Below the pieces are notes generated by a model, which was given only the letters and a program-made list of their open reading frames with translations, was not told the origin of the DNA and made no database searches. Both the position numbers and the translations under genes were made by a program. From positions 8,895,565 to 8,959,564 of the forward strand of contig JALPQD010000044.1 in the NCBI GenBank assembly GCA_023101885.1: a stretch of DNA of 64,000 nucleotides, in the 5' to 3' direction. The DNA comes from Typhlomys cinereus. Its lineage: Eukaryota > Chordata > Mammalia > Rodentia > Platacanthomyidae. Below are positions 21,858 through 32,955 of the stretch, one piece after another (within the stretch, counting starts at the first letter, position 1; each line of letters begins with the position of its first letter).

Positions 21858-23600
21858 TTGGTGCCCATCAAGGATCTTAAAAAAATCATCCACATTTGTA
21901 AATCATGCCAACCCTTTCTACAACTCCCTCCTTTACAAAGGATGGGAGTTAATCCCTGTGGATTGCGACCTAACAACCTTTGGGAGACATATGTTACTCA
22001 CTACCCTCCCTTTGGTAGACTAAAATATATTTTCCTCACTATTGACACTTTTTCTCATGCTTGCTGGGCTATGGCACATGCAGGGAAAAATCTAAACATG
22101 CTGTTAGCCATATGTTACAATGCTTCGCTGTTCTTGGTTTGCCTGATCAACTTAAAACAGATAATGGCCCTTGCTTTATCAGTCAGGCATTTGCCAAATT
22201 TCTCCAGACCTGGAATACTATCCACTCCACTGGCATCCCTCACAACCCTAGGGGACAGGCAATCATAGAATGGCATAATCAAACTCTTAAAGCTCAATTA
22301 CAAAAACAAAAGGGGGAATCCCTTCTCCCACATGATCAGTTAAAGAAAGCCCTGCTAACACTCAATATTTTAAATTTGACATCTGGTTAAGTTCACAGAC
22401 GTTCGTTCCTGATCACGTACAACTGAGGGGGTATGATCTCACCAGAAGGGAAGGGCATATAGTCTGGAAGATGAAAAGTGATCATTTTGCAAATGGGTGA
22501 CTGATCCCTCCCTCACCGAGGTTTCCTACTTTTATTACATCTACCCTTGAATGTGCTATTATAACAAGACTCCAGTTTAACAGTTTTTTGTCTCTGACCA
22601 GGGGGTGACATACAGTGCCCATCAGGATGGAGTGAAGGGCATTGCAGGAGCAGCAAAACTGCAAAAGAAAATCAGCAAACCACAATCCAGAACTTCAGAG
22701 ACTCTATATCATCCACATAGAACTAAGCCAACTTAATCTCCCCCCATCCTGAAGCTCAGGGACATTTGCGGAAGAGGGGGCGGTAAGATTGTAAGAGCAA
22801 AAGGATGGGGGGAGCAATGATTTGAAGAGTCTTCACACTAGTTAGGGCTGAAGCAATCATAATAGGACTTTGCATGCCCTGCGCCATGTCCGCCACACTA
22901 TTGACCTCACAAAGTCTAACATCAGCTAAAGGCACCAAGATCCTTGGAGGCAAGGGATTGATGGCCACAGTAGTGTTCCTATGCTTACGGGGAACACGAG
23001 AAAGGGTTCAGGGAAAGGCCACTGGGTCCTTGTACGTCATCGGAAAGGAGGACCAAGAGGAGAGTTAGGCATACACAATAAAGGACTCTCTGGGAATTGG
23101 GGGGGAGGCACTGGGGGATGGGGAGGGAGGGAGGGGGAGCAGGGAGGAGGGGGGAGGAGGGGGGAGGGAACTGGTTAACCTATTAAGTTTGTATGAGCGG
23201 AAATAATAATAAAAATGTTAAAAAATATATATATATGTTTTAAATTTGGCAAAAACAGACCCAGAAACACCATTCCAGAGACATTGGACTTCTAAGATCT
23301 CATACAAGTCCATTCTGGTCCATTGGAGAGACTCCCTAACAGGAGCATGGAGGGGCCCTGACCCCCTCATTACAGCCAGATGACGGTTTGGCTGTGTCTT
23401 CCCCCCGGATGAACAGCACCCTATTTGGGTTCCCGCTTGGGATCTGCAATACCTTCCTCAGGAGAAAAATAATCAACACAGCCCCAGGGAGCATAGCGCC
23501 CCTGAGAGTGGCACTTCGGCTCTTTTCCCAGGCCCCAACGATGACACTGTCAATCCTGACGACCACCATGATGATGATCTTCTCCCTGCCATGTGATGGA
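21858..23600 (+). pseudogene. pol: ERV1 pol: integrase remnant, split by an L1 tail
   Basis: Part of the zinc-binding HHCC domain is visible (HICKSC). The catalytic core is spread over two frames (21858-22268 and 22061-22390). The expected first catalytic Asp is a Tyr (WETYVTHY). The second region DNGPCF and the third NPRGQAIIEWHNQTLK are kept. After the L1 insertion (22379-23237) the C-terminal part resumes at about 23249, with GAWRGPDPLI and FPPDEQHPIWVP in a frame with stops. It is dead by frameshift, active-site substitution and insertion. Confidence 0.85.
22368..23248 (+). mobile_element. 5'-truncated L1 (3' UTR) inside integrase, with target duplication
   Basis: The insert (22379-23237) begins inside the L1 3' UTR (ACATCTGGTTAAGTTCACAG) and ends with AATAATAATAAAAATGTTAAAAAATATATATATATG. 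The 11-bp duplication TTTTAAATTTG occurs at 22368-22378 and 23238-23248. It is a typical short L1 insertion, younger than ERV1. It carries the G-rich purine tract at about 23097-23170. Confidence 0.94.
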
Positions 23601-23943
23601 GGATTTAGGGACCCTCGAAATGCCCAGGCCATCCTTAGTAACCAGATCAGGAATCGTTCAAGATAAGATCAAGAAGCTCCAGGAAGATCTAGAATGCCAA
23701 TGGCGTGAATTCCAGGACAGTCCTTTCTGGACCAGCTTCCATGGCCTCCTACCCTACCTCACTCCAATCTTTGGCCCCCTAGCCATCATACTTCTTTTTG
23801 CAGCCATTGGACCGTATGTGATTAATAAGCTTTATTAAGAGGCAAATTGAATCTGTACAGCTTCATCAGGTCCAGGTCTATTACCAAAGACTTGCCATGG
23901 AGGAATCCAGCTTCCACACTGAACCCCTGAGCCTGATCTAACT
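23593..23943 (+). pseudogene. env: ERV1 env remnant: C-terminus of transmembrane subunit
   Basis: Only the end of Env survives. Visible are an amphipathic helix region (VQDKIKKLQEDL), a Trp-rich membrane-proximal part, and a hydrophobic anchor (PLAIILLFAAIGPYV). The frame then stops at 23836-23838. A cytoplasmic tail with a YYQRL (YXXL-type) motif continues in the next frame to a TAA near 23941, so a one-base shift separates anchor from tail. The surface subunit and most of the transmembrane ectodomain are absent. The tail resembles type-D/gammaretrovirus-type transmembrane proteins, but that is an inference from short motifs. Confidence 0.8.
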
Positions 23944-24157
23944 AGGCATTACCTGAGGGCTGGTGGCCAGAGACGGGTAAGTAGGAGCCCAGCCGGAGAT
24001 CCACCTAAGACAGGACTTGTAACACTTGAAGCTACAAACTCCCATGATGGGTAAGATTCCGAAGGGGGGGCTTCCACACCTAAGACAGGCACAGTCGCTC
24101 AAGGCCATATGGTCTGCCCGGTCACAGGTGGCCTCCTGGATCGTTTCATACAAAAAC
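23944..24157 (+). other. ERV1 untranslated stretch between env and polypurine tract
   Basis: About 210 bp carry no open frame or motif that I recognise. The stretch contains a G7 run near 24064. Confidence 0.6.
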
Positions 24158-24169
24158 AAAAGGGGGAAG
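24158..24169 (+). other. ERV1 polypurine tract
   Basis: AAAAGGGGGAAG lies directly before the 3' LTR start (TATTGGGCC). It is the primer for plus-strand DNA synthesis in retroviruses. Its position independently fixes the LTR start. Confidence 0.88.
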
Positions 24170-24654
24170 TATTGGGCCTCCAAGCCTGAGGCCTGCTGAA
24201 AATTCCAACCTGGCTGGAATTTCAGGACCTGTCCTTGAGTTCTGAAACCTATCTCTGATTGGAGGCCTGCTGGAAATTCCTAAGCCTGGCTGGAGTTTCA
24301 GGACCTGTCCTTGAGTTCTGAAACTTATCTCTGACCCCCTCCTCCCCTCTCTGATGTAGTGCTGCTGTAATCTCCCCTTACTGACCTGGACACATCCCTT
24401 TGGCTGCCTTTCTCTTTCACCAACCCCCCCATGCCACCTAGCTCTACTCCCCCTAGCAGGACCCTATATAAACTCAGATGCTATTCAATAAAGTTGAGAT
24501 CCTGCTTTGACAAGTCTCCTGGCCTAGTGTGTTTTTCCCTGGTGGTGAGGGGCATCCGGGCCATGGCACTCATCACCCACCCAGCCTCGAGGGATATTTG
24601 GCTGGACCAGAATCCCTCAATCGCACTAGCTGCAGGCCCCTCGTACCCTCTGCA
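24170..24654 (+). repeat. ERV1 3' LTR
   Basis: It is homologous to 10745-11144 but 85 bp longer. A 74-bp tandem duplication in U3 (copies starting at 24188 and 24262, GAGGCCTGCTG) accounts for most of the extra length, and a small insertion near 24563 (GGCACTCATC) for the rest. TATATAAA is at 24465-24472 and AATAAA at 24487-24492. The end CTCTGCA is followed by the target duplication GAAAGA (24655-24660). Confidence 0.92.
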
Positions 24655-24660
24655 GAAAGA

Positions 24661-25392
24661 TGCCTGGGACAGGATTTGCTCGCAGTTCTACATCCCAGGT
24701 AAATTCCACCAGTCCCCAGGTCTACCCCTCATCCCAGCTCCTTCCACCAGCCAGCCTGAGCAACACCCAGGCTGCCCTGAGCTTGGGTGGGCCACTAAGC
24801 TAAGTCCCAGATCCCAGGTGAAGAGCTCTGCCATCTGCAGCAGCCCCTCTGCCCCTCCGGCCCACCAGAGACCCTCACTCATGGACCAGGGAGGACATAT
24901 TGCTACTCAGAATTCAGCAGAGTCCAAAGGAAACTCAAGCAAAGCTCTAGGGGACAAAGGCCATACATCCGAAGTCCTCTAAAATCATCCTATCACATGG
25001 GAGAAATTCGTCACATTTAGCCCAAAGATAAGTAAACCCCCTTTTTACCATCCTGCTCCTTCAATTATTAATCACTGTAGATTAACTTTTCCATATAGCC
25101 AACCACAAAACATATACAACTTCAGGGATTATACCACTCACCCTCACATATCACCATGGTACTAAATTGTAAAAGTGCACTACCATACTAATATTCACCC
25201 CCTGTCTACTAAACCTGATTTAACTGATGTACTAACAGTCTAATAGCCTTATCTAGGAAATAACAATAACAAACATATGTACCCAACTCAAAGGCAAACA
25301 CTAGTAATAACTGCTCGAGAGTAGTAATACCAACTCAATGAGTTCAGTCAAAAACACACAGAAACTGAAAGGTCTTAAGAGACAAAACAACA
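24661..25392 (+). promoter_or_regulatory. Old-type L1 5' UTR
   Basis: It starts directly after ERV1's target duplication. It contains CATCCCAGGTAAATTCCACC and ATCCCAGGTGAAGAGCTCTGCC units, then a lower-GC part (24900-25392) clearly similar to 27520-28012 and, reversed, to 55500-55960. Promoter function is inferred from its position upstream of ORF1. Confidence 0.75.
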
Positions 25393-26453
25393 ATGCCCAA
25401 GTCAAAGCTCAGATCAATGGTAAACACAACCCAAGAAGACAAATCTCCCACCGAAAAAATAACCCCATAATGATGGATTTCAACCAGAACAAATTCATAG
25501 AAAATAACCAAGAAAGCCAGACCCAAGATAACGACTTTCAAAGCATGATCATTACCATGATACTATGAAAGAGGCAGTCTGGAAGGAATTAACCAACCGT
25601 ATCAACCACTTTGAACAAGAACACAACAGACACTTGGAGGAGTTGAGAAAAACAGTTCAAGAAACAAAAATAGGTATGGAGCAATTAAAACAGTCTCAGG
25701 CAGAGTTTAAAATTGAACTAAAAGACAAGTTATCTTCAACCCAAAATGCAACAGAGAGTCTTATCAGCAGAACTAGTGAAGCAGAAAATAGAATTTCAGA
25801 TCTTGAAGACAACGGGGAAGAATTAACCAGCTCAATGGAAGAGATTGTTAAAGCGAAAAAGATACTTGAAAGGAATATTCAAGAGATATGGGACACCCTG
25901 AAGAAGCCTAACATGTGCATTCATGGAATACCACATCAAGAATTCCAAAATACCACACCTGAGGAAATTTTTCAAATTATCATAAATGAAAACTTCCCTC
26001 TTCTAAAAAAAGAAAGGCCCATCCAATTACCAGAGGCATTCCACACCCCAAACAGATATTATCAAAATAGAAACTTGCCACAACAAATAATCGTCAAAAC
26101 ACTCCACATTCAAGACAAAGAAAAGGTGGTGAGAGCTTGAAGGGGAAAAAAAACAAGTCACTTTTAAAGGTAAACCTATTAAAATAATAAATGACTTCTC
26201 AATGGAAATAGTAAAAGCAAGAAGAGCTTGGAGAGATGTACTTCAAGTACTAAATGAGCAAAAATGTCAACCCAGACTGATATACCCAGCAAAACTATTT
26301 GTCATGATGAAGAGACAAAGAAAAGTTTTCCAGCACAAAGACAACTTGACGGCTTGCATGTCTACCAAACCAGGCTTTCAAAAAATGCTAGAAATGATAC
26401 TCAAGCTTGAAGAAAAAAACAAGCATATCCAGGAGGACAGAGGGGAAGTATAA
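25393..26453 (+). pseudogene. Old L1 ORF1, broken
   Basis: The start MPKSKLRSM is at 25393. A shift near 25460 ends the first frame. The coiled coil and start of the RRM are open at 25565-26140 (191 codons), closed by a TGA where intact copies have TCA/CAA (AGAGCTTGAAGG). The C-terminal part is at 26202-26453, with ARRAWRDV and YPAKLF. Its length without the breaks matches the family. Confidence 0.9.
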
Positions 26454-26510
26454 TACCACCAAAACCTAAAAGTCAAACAATACACTTAAAAAAGCCACTA
26501 ACATAAAAAA

Positions 26511-26995
26511 ATGTCTGGAATTAAAAATAATTTCTTATAACACTAAATGTCAATGGAATTAACTCACTGATCAAGAAACACAGATTACAAACTTGGATTA
26601 AAAACCACAACCCGTCAATCTGCTGCCTGCAGGAAACACATCTCACCACAAAAGACAGGCACATCCTAAAAATAAAAGGCTGTTCCAAAATTCTGCAAGC
26701 TAATGGAACCAGGAAACAGGCAGGGGTAGCTACTATGCTATCAGACAATGTGGACTTCAAATAAAAAAAATCTTAAGAGACACAGATGGATACTATATTT
26801 CAGCCACAGATACAATTCACCGGGAAGACTTCACAATACTGAACATATATACACCTAGTGCGGGCCCCTCCACATTCATTAAGCAAACCCTGTAGCGTCT
26901 AAAGTGAGAAATCAACTCCAAAACGATCATTCTTGGGGATTTCAACACTGCCCTCTCAACATGGGATAGATCAACAGGTCAAAAGCTTAACAGAG
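26511..26995 (+). pseudogene. Old L1 ORF2, N-terminal endonuclease part
   Basis: The start ATGTCTGGAATTAAAAATAA is at 26511. The endonuclease region is recognisable (CLQETHL and ILGDFNT equivalents) but has several stops and shifts (for example near 26536, 26760 and 26893). It is then cut at 26995 by the younger L1 and continues at 33997. Confidence 0.88.
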
Positions 26996-28012
26996 GAGCC
27001 CCATGTGTCCCAGCAGTGGCGAGCACCCAGGCCAACTGCGGCTTGGCCGGTGCCCCCGGCCCGGACCAACCCCAGCCCCCTCCGCGCTGCCCCGCTCCCG
27101 CCCAAGGTGAGTGAGTGAGAGAGAGAGAGAGCACAGCCCAGCCCCCAACCAACCCGGAGCCCCACGCGACCCGGCAGCGGTGAGCACCCAGGCCGGCTGG
27201 GGTTTAGCTTGGGCCCTGCCCCGGACCCAAGCCCCTTGCATCCTGCCTCCTGTGCGCCTAGCCAGCCCCCTGGATCCCAGGTGAAGAATTCTGCCATTGA
27301 GCCAGGGAGCGAAAGAGCCCAGCCAGGCCCCGCCCCCCACCTGGGAGCCGCCGGGCCAGCAGCACCACGCTGCCCAGCCGCCAGCTTTGCCCCCGGGGCC
27401 CCTCTCCGCGCCTACCTTCCCAGGTCGCAGGTGAAGAATTCTGCCATCAACATCAGACCCTCTGCCTCTCTGGCACACCGGGGACCTACGCACATGGTCC
27501 ACGGAAGACACATTGCTACTCAGAATTCAGTAGAGCCCAAAGGAAACTCAAGCAAAATTCTAAGGAACAAAGGGAGCACAGGCCATACATCTGGACTCCA
27601 CTACAATCAGTATATCACGTGGGTGAGTTTCTTCTCATCCAGCCCAAAGATAAGTAAACTTTTTCTTTTCACCTTACTGATCCTTTAAAGTATCAATGCT
27701 GTAGATCAACTTTCTCATACAGCCACCCCACAACATACAACTCCAGGGAGTACACCACTCACCCCCACATTTCACCAAGATACTAAATCGTAAAAGTGCA
27801 CTACCAAACTAATATTCACCCCCTGGTAACATAACCTGACTTAAATGACGTACTAACAGCCTAGTAGCCTCATCTAGGATATAATAATAATAATAAACAC
27901 ATATACCCAATCCAAGGTAAGCACTAGTAATAACTGGCAAGCGTAACAATACTAACTACGTTGATTCAGTGAAAAACACAGAAACTGAAAGGTCCTAAAA
28001 AACAAAACAACA
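26996..28012 (+). promoter_or_regulatory. L1 5' UTR promoter, second monomer type
   Basis: GC-rich repeated units occupy the first 500 bp. GGAGCCCCATGTGTCCCAGC (26995 on) and GGAGCCCCACGCGACCCGGC (about 27150) are about 155 bp apart, and CAGGTGAAGAATTCTGCCAT occurs near 27279 and 27430. A (AG)n run lies near 27116-27130. The remaining half is AT-richer and like the old-type 5' UTR. It is unlike the monomers at 11815 and 61500, although the ORFs downstream are very similar. Confidence 0.8.
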
Positions 28013-29077
28013 ATGTACAAGTCAAAGTGCAGATCCACGAGAAACAAAACCCAAGAAGACCAATCTCCTGCCAAAAGAATCAATCCCATAATGAGGGATT
28101 CCGACCAGAACAAATCCACAGAAAATAGCCATGAAAGCCAGACACAACATAACAACTTTCAGAGTATGATCCTTACCGTGATTAATACTATGAAAGAGGA
28201 AATCCGAGAAGAGTTAAACAACCGTATCAACCACTTTGAACAGGAACACAACAGGCACTTGGAGGAGTTGAGAAAAACAGTTCAAGAAACAAAAATAGGT
28301 ATGGAGCAATTAAAACAGTCTCAGGCAGAGTTTAAAATTGAACTAAAAGACAAGTTATCTTCAACCCAAAACTCAACAGAGAGTCTTCTCAGCAGAACAA
28401 ATGAGGCAGAAAATAGAATTTCAGATCTTGAAGACAAAGTGGGAGAATTAACCAGCTCAATGGAAGAGATTGTTAAAGCCAAAAAGATACTGGAGAGGAA
28501 CATTCAAGAGATATGGGACACCCTGAAGAAGCCTAACATGCGCATTCATGAAATACCAGAACAAGAATCCCAAAATACCACACCTGAGGAAATATTTCAA
28601 TTCATCATAAATGAAAACTTCCCACAATTAAAGAATGAGAGGCCTATCCAAATACAAGAGGCATTTCGCACTCCAAACAGATACGACCAAAATAGAAAAT
28701 GGCTACGGCAAATAATAGCCAAAACACTCCACATTCAAGATAAAGAAAAGGTGCTGAGAGCTTCAAGAGAAAAAAAGCAACTCACTTTTAAAGGTAAACC
28801 TATTAGAATAACAAATGAGTACTCAATGGAAACAGTAAAAGCAAGAAGAGCTTGGAGAGACATACCTCAAGTATTAAATGAGCAAAAATGCCAACCCAGA
28901 CTGATATACCCGGCAAAACTATCTGTCATGATTGAGGGAGAAAGAAAAGTTTTCCAGCACAAAGACAACTTGAAGGGATACATGTCTACCAAACCAGGCC
29001 TTCAAAAAATCCTAGAACTGATACTCAAGCTTGAAGAAAAGAACAAGCGTATCCAGGAGGACAGAAGGGAAGTATAA
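28013..29077 (+). CDS. L1 ORF1 protein, intact open frame (354 aa)
   Basis: This is an RNA-binding nucleic-acid chaperone of the L1 ribonucleoprotein. The N-terminus is basic and polar (MYKSKCRSTRNKTQ). Residues ~55-170 form a long heptad-rich coiled coil (trimerisation). Residues ~172-268 are the RRM-like domain (NMRIHEIPE ... RASREKKQLTFKGKPI). Residues ~270-345 are the C-terminal domain, with KARRAWRDI and RLIYPAKLSVM. Length and domain order are normal for mammalian L1 ORF1p (about 340-370 aa), and no stop or shift is present. The chosen ATG matches the starts of the other copies at 12240 and 25393. ORF2 follows 57 bp downstream. Being intact does not show expression. Confidence 0.93.
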   Translation: MYKSKCRSTRNKTQEDQSPAKRINPIMRDSDQNKSTENSHESQTQHNNFQSMILTVINTMKEEIREELNNRINHFEQEHNRHLEELRKTVQETKIGMEQLKQSQAEFKIELKDKLSSTQNSTESLLSRTNEAENRISDLEDKVGELTSSMEEIVKAKKILERNIQEIWDTLKKPNMRIHEIPEQESQNTTPEEIFQFIINENFPQLKNERPIQIQEAFRTPNRYDQNRKWLRQIIAKTLHIQDKEKVLRASREKKQLTFKGKPIRITNEYSMETVKARRAWRDIPQVLNEQKCQPRLIYPAKLSVMIEGERKVFQHKDNLKGYMSTKPGLQKILELILKLEEKNKRIQEDRREV

Positions 29078-29134
29078 TACCACCGAAACATAAATATCAA
29101 ACAACATGCTTACAAAATCTACTAAACATAAAAA

Positions 29135-32100
29135 ATGTGCAGAATTAAAAATAATTTCTCCATTATAACATTAAATGTCAATGGTATTAACTCGCCGATT
29201 AAGAGACACAGATTACAAACTTGGATTAAAAACCACAATCCAACAATCTGCTGCCTTCAGGAAACTCATCTCACCACAAAAGATAGGCACATCCTAAGAA
29301 TGAAAGGCTGGTCCAAAATCTTACAAGCTAATGGAACCAGGAAACAGGCAGGGGTAGCAATTATGCTTTCAGACAAAGTGGACTTCAAACCAAAGAAAAT
29401 CATAAGAGACACAGATGGATACTACATTTTAGTCACAGGTACAATTCACCAGGAAGACTTCACAATTCTGAACATTTATGCACCCAATACGGGCCCCTCC
29501 ATATTCATTAAGAAAACCCTACAGCGTCTAAAGGAAGAAATCAACCCCCAAACGATAATTCTTGGGGACTTCAACACCGCCCTCTCAACATGGGAGATAA
29601 ACAGGTCAAAAGCTTAACAGAGACACTTTGGAACTTAATCAAACCCTTACTGAAATGGACCTTACAGATCTCTATTGAACTTCTCATCCACGCACCAAAG
29701 AATACACATTTTTCTCAGCAGCACATGGAACTTTCTCCAAAATAGATCACATATTGGGCCACAAAACAAATCTGCACATATACAAAAAAGTTGAAATTCT
29801 AACCTGTGCCCTATCAGACCATCACGGCCTAAAGCTGGACATCCACAACACATCAAACAAGAGAAAATACACTAACTCCTGGAAACTTAACACTATGATG
29901 CTGAATGAGAACTGGATTCAGGAAGAAATTAAAAAGGAAATTCAAGATTTCCTGAAAGTGAACGATAATGAAAATACAACTTACCAAAATCTCTGGGACA
30001 CAATGAAAGCTGTCCTAAGAGGGAAGTTCATAGCTCTTAATGCCTACATCAAAAAAATGGAAACATCAGAAATAAATAACTTAACGATGCAGCTTAAGGC
30101 TTTAGAGAAACTAGAGCAATTTGATCCCAAAAGTAGAAGAAGAGAGGAAATTAGCAAAATAAGGGGAGAAATATCTGAAATCGAGACTAAGAAAACGATA
30201 GATAAAATCAACTAGTCAAAAAGCTGGTTCTTTGAAAAAATCAATAAGATAGATACACCCCTAGCTAAATTAACCAAAAGCAAAAGAGAGAAAACCCAAA
30301 TTAACAAAATTAGAAATGAACATGGAGTAATCACTACTGATACCCAAGAAATCAGAGAATTATAACATCATATTTCCAAAACTTATACTCTGTGAAGTTT
30401 GACAACACACAAACGATGGATGAATTTCTAAGTAAACACATCTTACCTAAATTGGATCAGGAAGATGTGAATTACTTAAATGGCCCTATAACATATAAGG
30501 AAATTGAAGAAGTAATCTCGAATCTTCCCACCAAAAAATGTCCTGGACCAGATGGATTCAGCACAGAATTCTACCAGACATTTAAGGAGTCAATAACACC
30601 AATACTCCTAAACTCTTCCATCAAATAGCAAAGGGAGGAACACTACCAAATTCCTTCTATGAACCTAATATCGTCTTAATCCCAAAATCTAATAAAGATG
30701 CACTTAAAAAAGAAAACTATAGGCCGATCTCCCTGATGAACACAGACGCAAAGATTCTCAACAAAGTCTTAGCAAATCGGATTCAAAAACATATCAAAAA
30801 GATCATTCACAGGGACCAAATAGGCTTCATCCCCGGCACGCAAGGTTGGTTCAACATACCAAAATCAATAAATGTAATTCATCATGTAAACCAGTCCAAA
30901 GTCCAAGACCACATAATACTCTCAATAGACGCAGAAAAAGCCTTTGACAAGATCCAACAGCCTTTTATGATCAAAACGCTAGAGACAGTAGGAATGGAAG
31001 GAACCTTTATCAATATAATAAAAGCTGTATTCAACAAGCTAACAGCAAGGATTATGCTCAATGGGGAACAATTGGAAGCATTCCCACTTCGATCAGGAAC
31101 TAGACAAGGCTGTCCACTCTCACCACTTCTATTCAATATTGTACTTGAAGTCTTAGCTGAAGGCATAAGACAAGAAAGGGACATAAAAGGGATTCAAATC
31201 AGCAAGGAAGAAGTCAAGCTATCCCTATTTGCAGATGACATGATCTTATACCTGAGGGATCCCAAAAACTCCACCAGGAAGCTCCTGGAACTAATTGAGA
31301 AGTTCAGCAGGGTGGCAGGATACAAAATTAATGTGCAAAAATCAGAGGCCTTCCTATATGACCAGAATGAAAGAAGTGAAAAACCCCTTAGAGAAACAAT
31401 CCCATTTACTATAGCCCCTAAAAAAATGAAATACCTTGGTATAAACCTACCCAAGGAGGTAAAAGACCTTTACAATGAAAATTTTAAAACCCTAAAGAAA
31501 GAAATTGCTGAAGACATCAGAAGGTGGAAAGACCTCCCATGCTCCTGGATTGGCAGAATCAACATCGTAAAAATGACCATCCTACCAAAGGCAATATACA
31601 AATTCAATGCTATACCAATTAAAATCCAAAAGCAATTCTTTAAAGAAGTTGACCAATTAATCTGAAAATTCATATGGAGGCACAAAAGACCCAGGATAGC
31701 AAAGACAATCCTGAGTAACAAAAACACTGCTGGAGGTATTACCATACCGAACCTTAGTCTATACTACAAATCCATAGTTATAAAAACAGCCTGGTACTGG
31801 CTCCATAATAGACACACAGATCAATGGATAAGGATTGAAGACCCAGATATAAGCCCACAAAAATACAGCCATTTGATCTTCGACAAAGAGGCCCAAAGAA
31901 TCCAATGGAAAAAGAACAGCATCTTCAACAAATGGTGCTGGCAAAACTGGATCTCCACATGCAGAAGATTAAAGCTGGACCCGTACTTGTCACCATGTAC
32001 AAGACTTAATTCCAAATGGATCAAGGACCTTGATATAAGGCCAGAGAGTATAAAAATCATAACTGAACGGATAGTGAACTCCCTTGAGCTGATTGGGCTA

Positions 32101-32955
32101 GGCCAACAGTTCCTAAACAGACATCCAATGGCACAGTCACTGCTACCAACTCTCAACAGTTGGGATCTTGTGAAATGAAAGAGCTTCTGTTCAGATAAAG
32201 AAATTGTAACACGAGCTCAAAGGCAACCCACAGAATGGGAGAAAATCTTCACTAACCATATATCTGATAGAGCTCTACTGTCCAGAGTGCACAAAGAACT
32301 TAGAAAACTAAACACCAAGGAAAACAATGGCCCAATTAAAAAATGGGCCCTGGAACTTAAAAGAAATTTTACCAGAGATGAAATTAATATGTCTAACAAA
32401 TATCTGAAAAAATGCTCCACTTCTTTAGCCATCAGGGAAATGCAAATCAAAACTTCCCTGAGATATCATCTCACCCCGGTCAGGATGGCAAAAATCCACA
32501 ATACAAACAACAACAAGTGCTGGAGAGGATGTGGAGAGAGGGGAACTCTGCTACATTGCTGGTGGGAATGCAGGCTCATACATCCATTCTGGCGAGCCGT
32601 CTGGAGATTCTTAAAGAAATTAAAGATTGAAATGCCATATGACCCTGCTATTCCTCTTTTGGGAATAACCCCCCATGCAGCAGAGGTTCACCTCGATAGC
32701 ACCAGCACGACTATGTTCATAGCAGCACTGTTTTCAACAGCAAAGTCATGGAATCAACCCAAATGTCCAACAGTTGACGAGTGGATAAGGAAACTGTGGT
32801 ACATCTATACAATGGAGTACTACTCAGGCATCAAAAATGATGAATTACTGGAATTTGCTGGGAAATGGATATCATTAGAAACAATTATATTAAGTGAAGT
32901 ATCCCAATCCCAGAAAATTAAGCACTGTATGTACTCCCTAATAGGTGGCTCCTAG
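29135..32955 (+). pseudogene. L1 ORF2 (endonuclease/reverse transcriptase), broken
   Basis: The start MCRIKNNFSI is at 29135. The EN domain shows CLQETHL, ILGDFNT and ALSDHHGL. The RT domain is open at 30736-31665 (309 codons), with [11 protein letters not shown] and FADDM (31228-31239). The C-terminal cysteine-rich domain is open at 32287-32955. Breaks are an altered stretch near 29600, a TGA near 29678, a TAG near 30213, shifts near 30350 and 30615, a TGA near 31663 and a TGA near 32176. Most are single-base differences from sister copies, so loss is fairly recent. It ends at TAG 32953-32955. Confidence 0.93.

Larger units (their letters stand above)
10745..24654 (+). mobile_element. ERV1: betaretrovirus-like endogenous provirus with nested insertions
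   Basis: The element has LTRs at both ends (10745-11144 and 24170-24654). A primer binding site follows the 5' LTR, a polypurine tract precedes the 3' LTR, and remnants of gag, pro, pol and env lie in the standard order. The 6-bp direct repeat GAAAGA (10739-10744 and 24655-24660) is the target duplication, a length typical of class II (betaretrovirus-like) integrations. About 8 kb of the span consists of later insertions: L1s at 11296-18134, a SINE at 19462-19769, and an L1 tail at 22379-23237. All genes carry stops, frameshifts or deletions, so it is a dead fossil. Confidence 0.93.

Noticed and set aside
26971..27688. Pro/Arg-rich frames (108-174 codons) on both strands at 27.0-27.7 kb
   Set aside because: They are GC-rich L1 promoter sequence with few stop codons in any frame, and no homologous protein is recognised.
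31194..31454. Antisense frames in ORF2 (86 codons, 'MGRFIPRYF') recurring in many copies
   Set aside because: They recur only because the underlying ORF2 DNA recurs.
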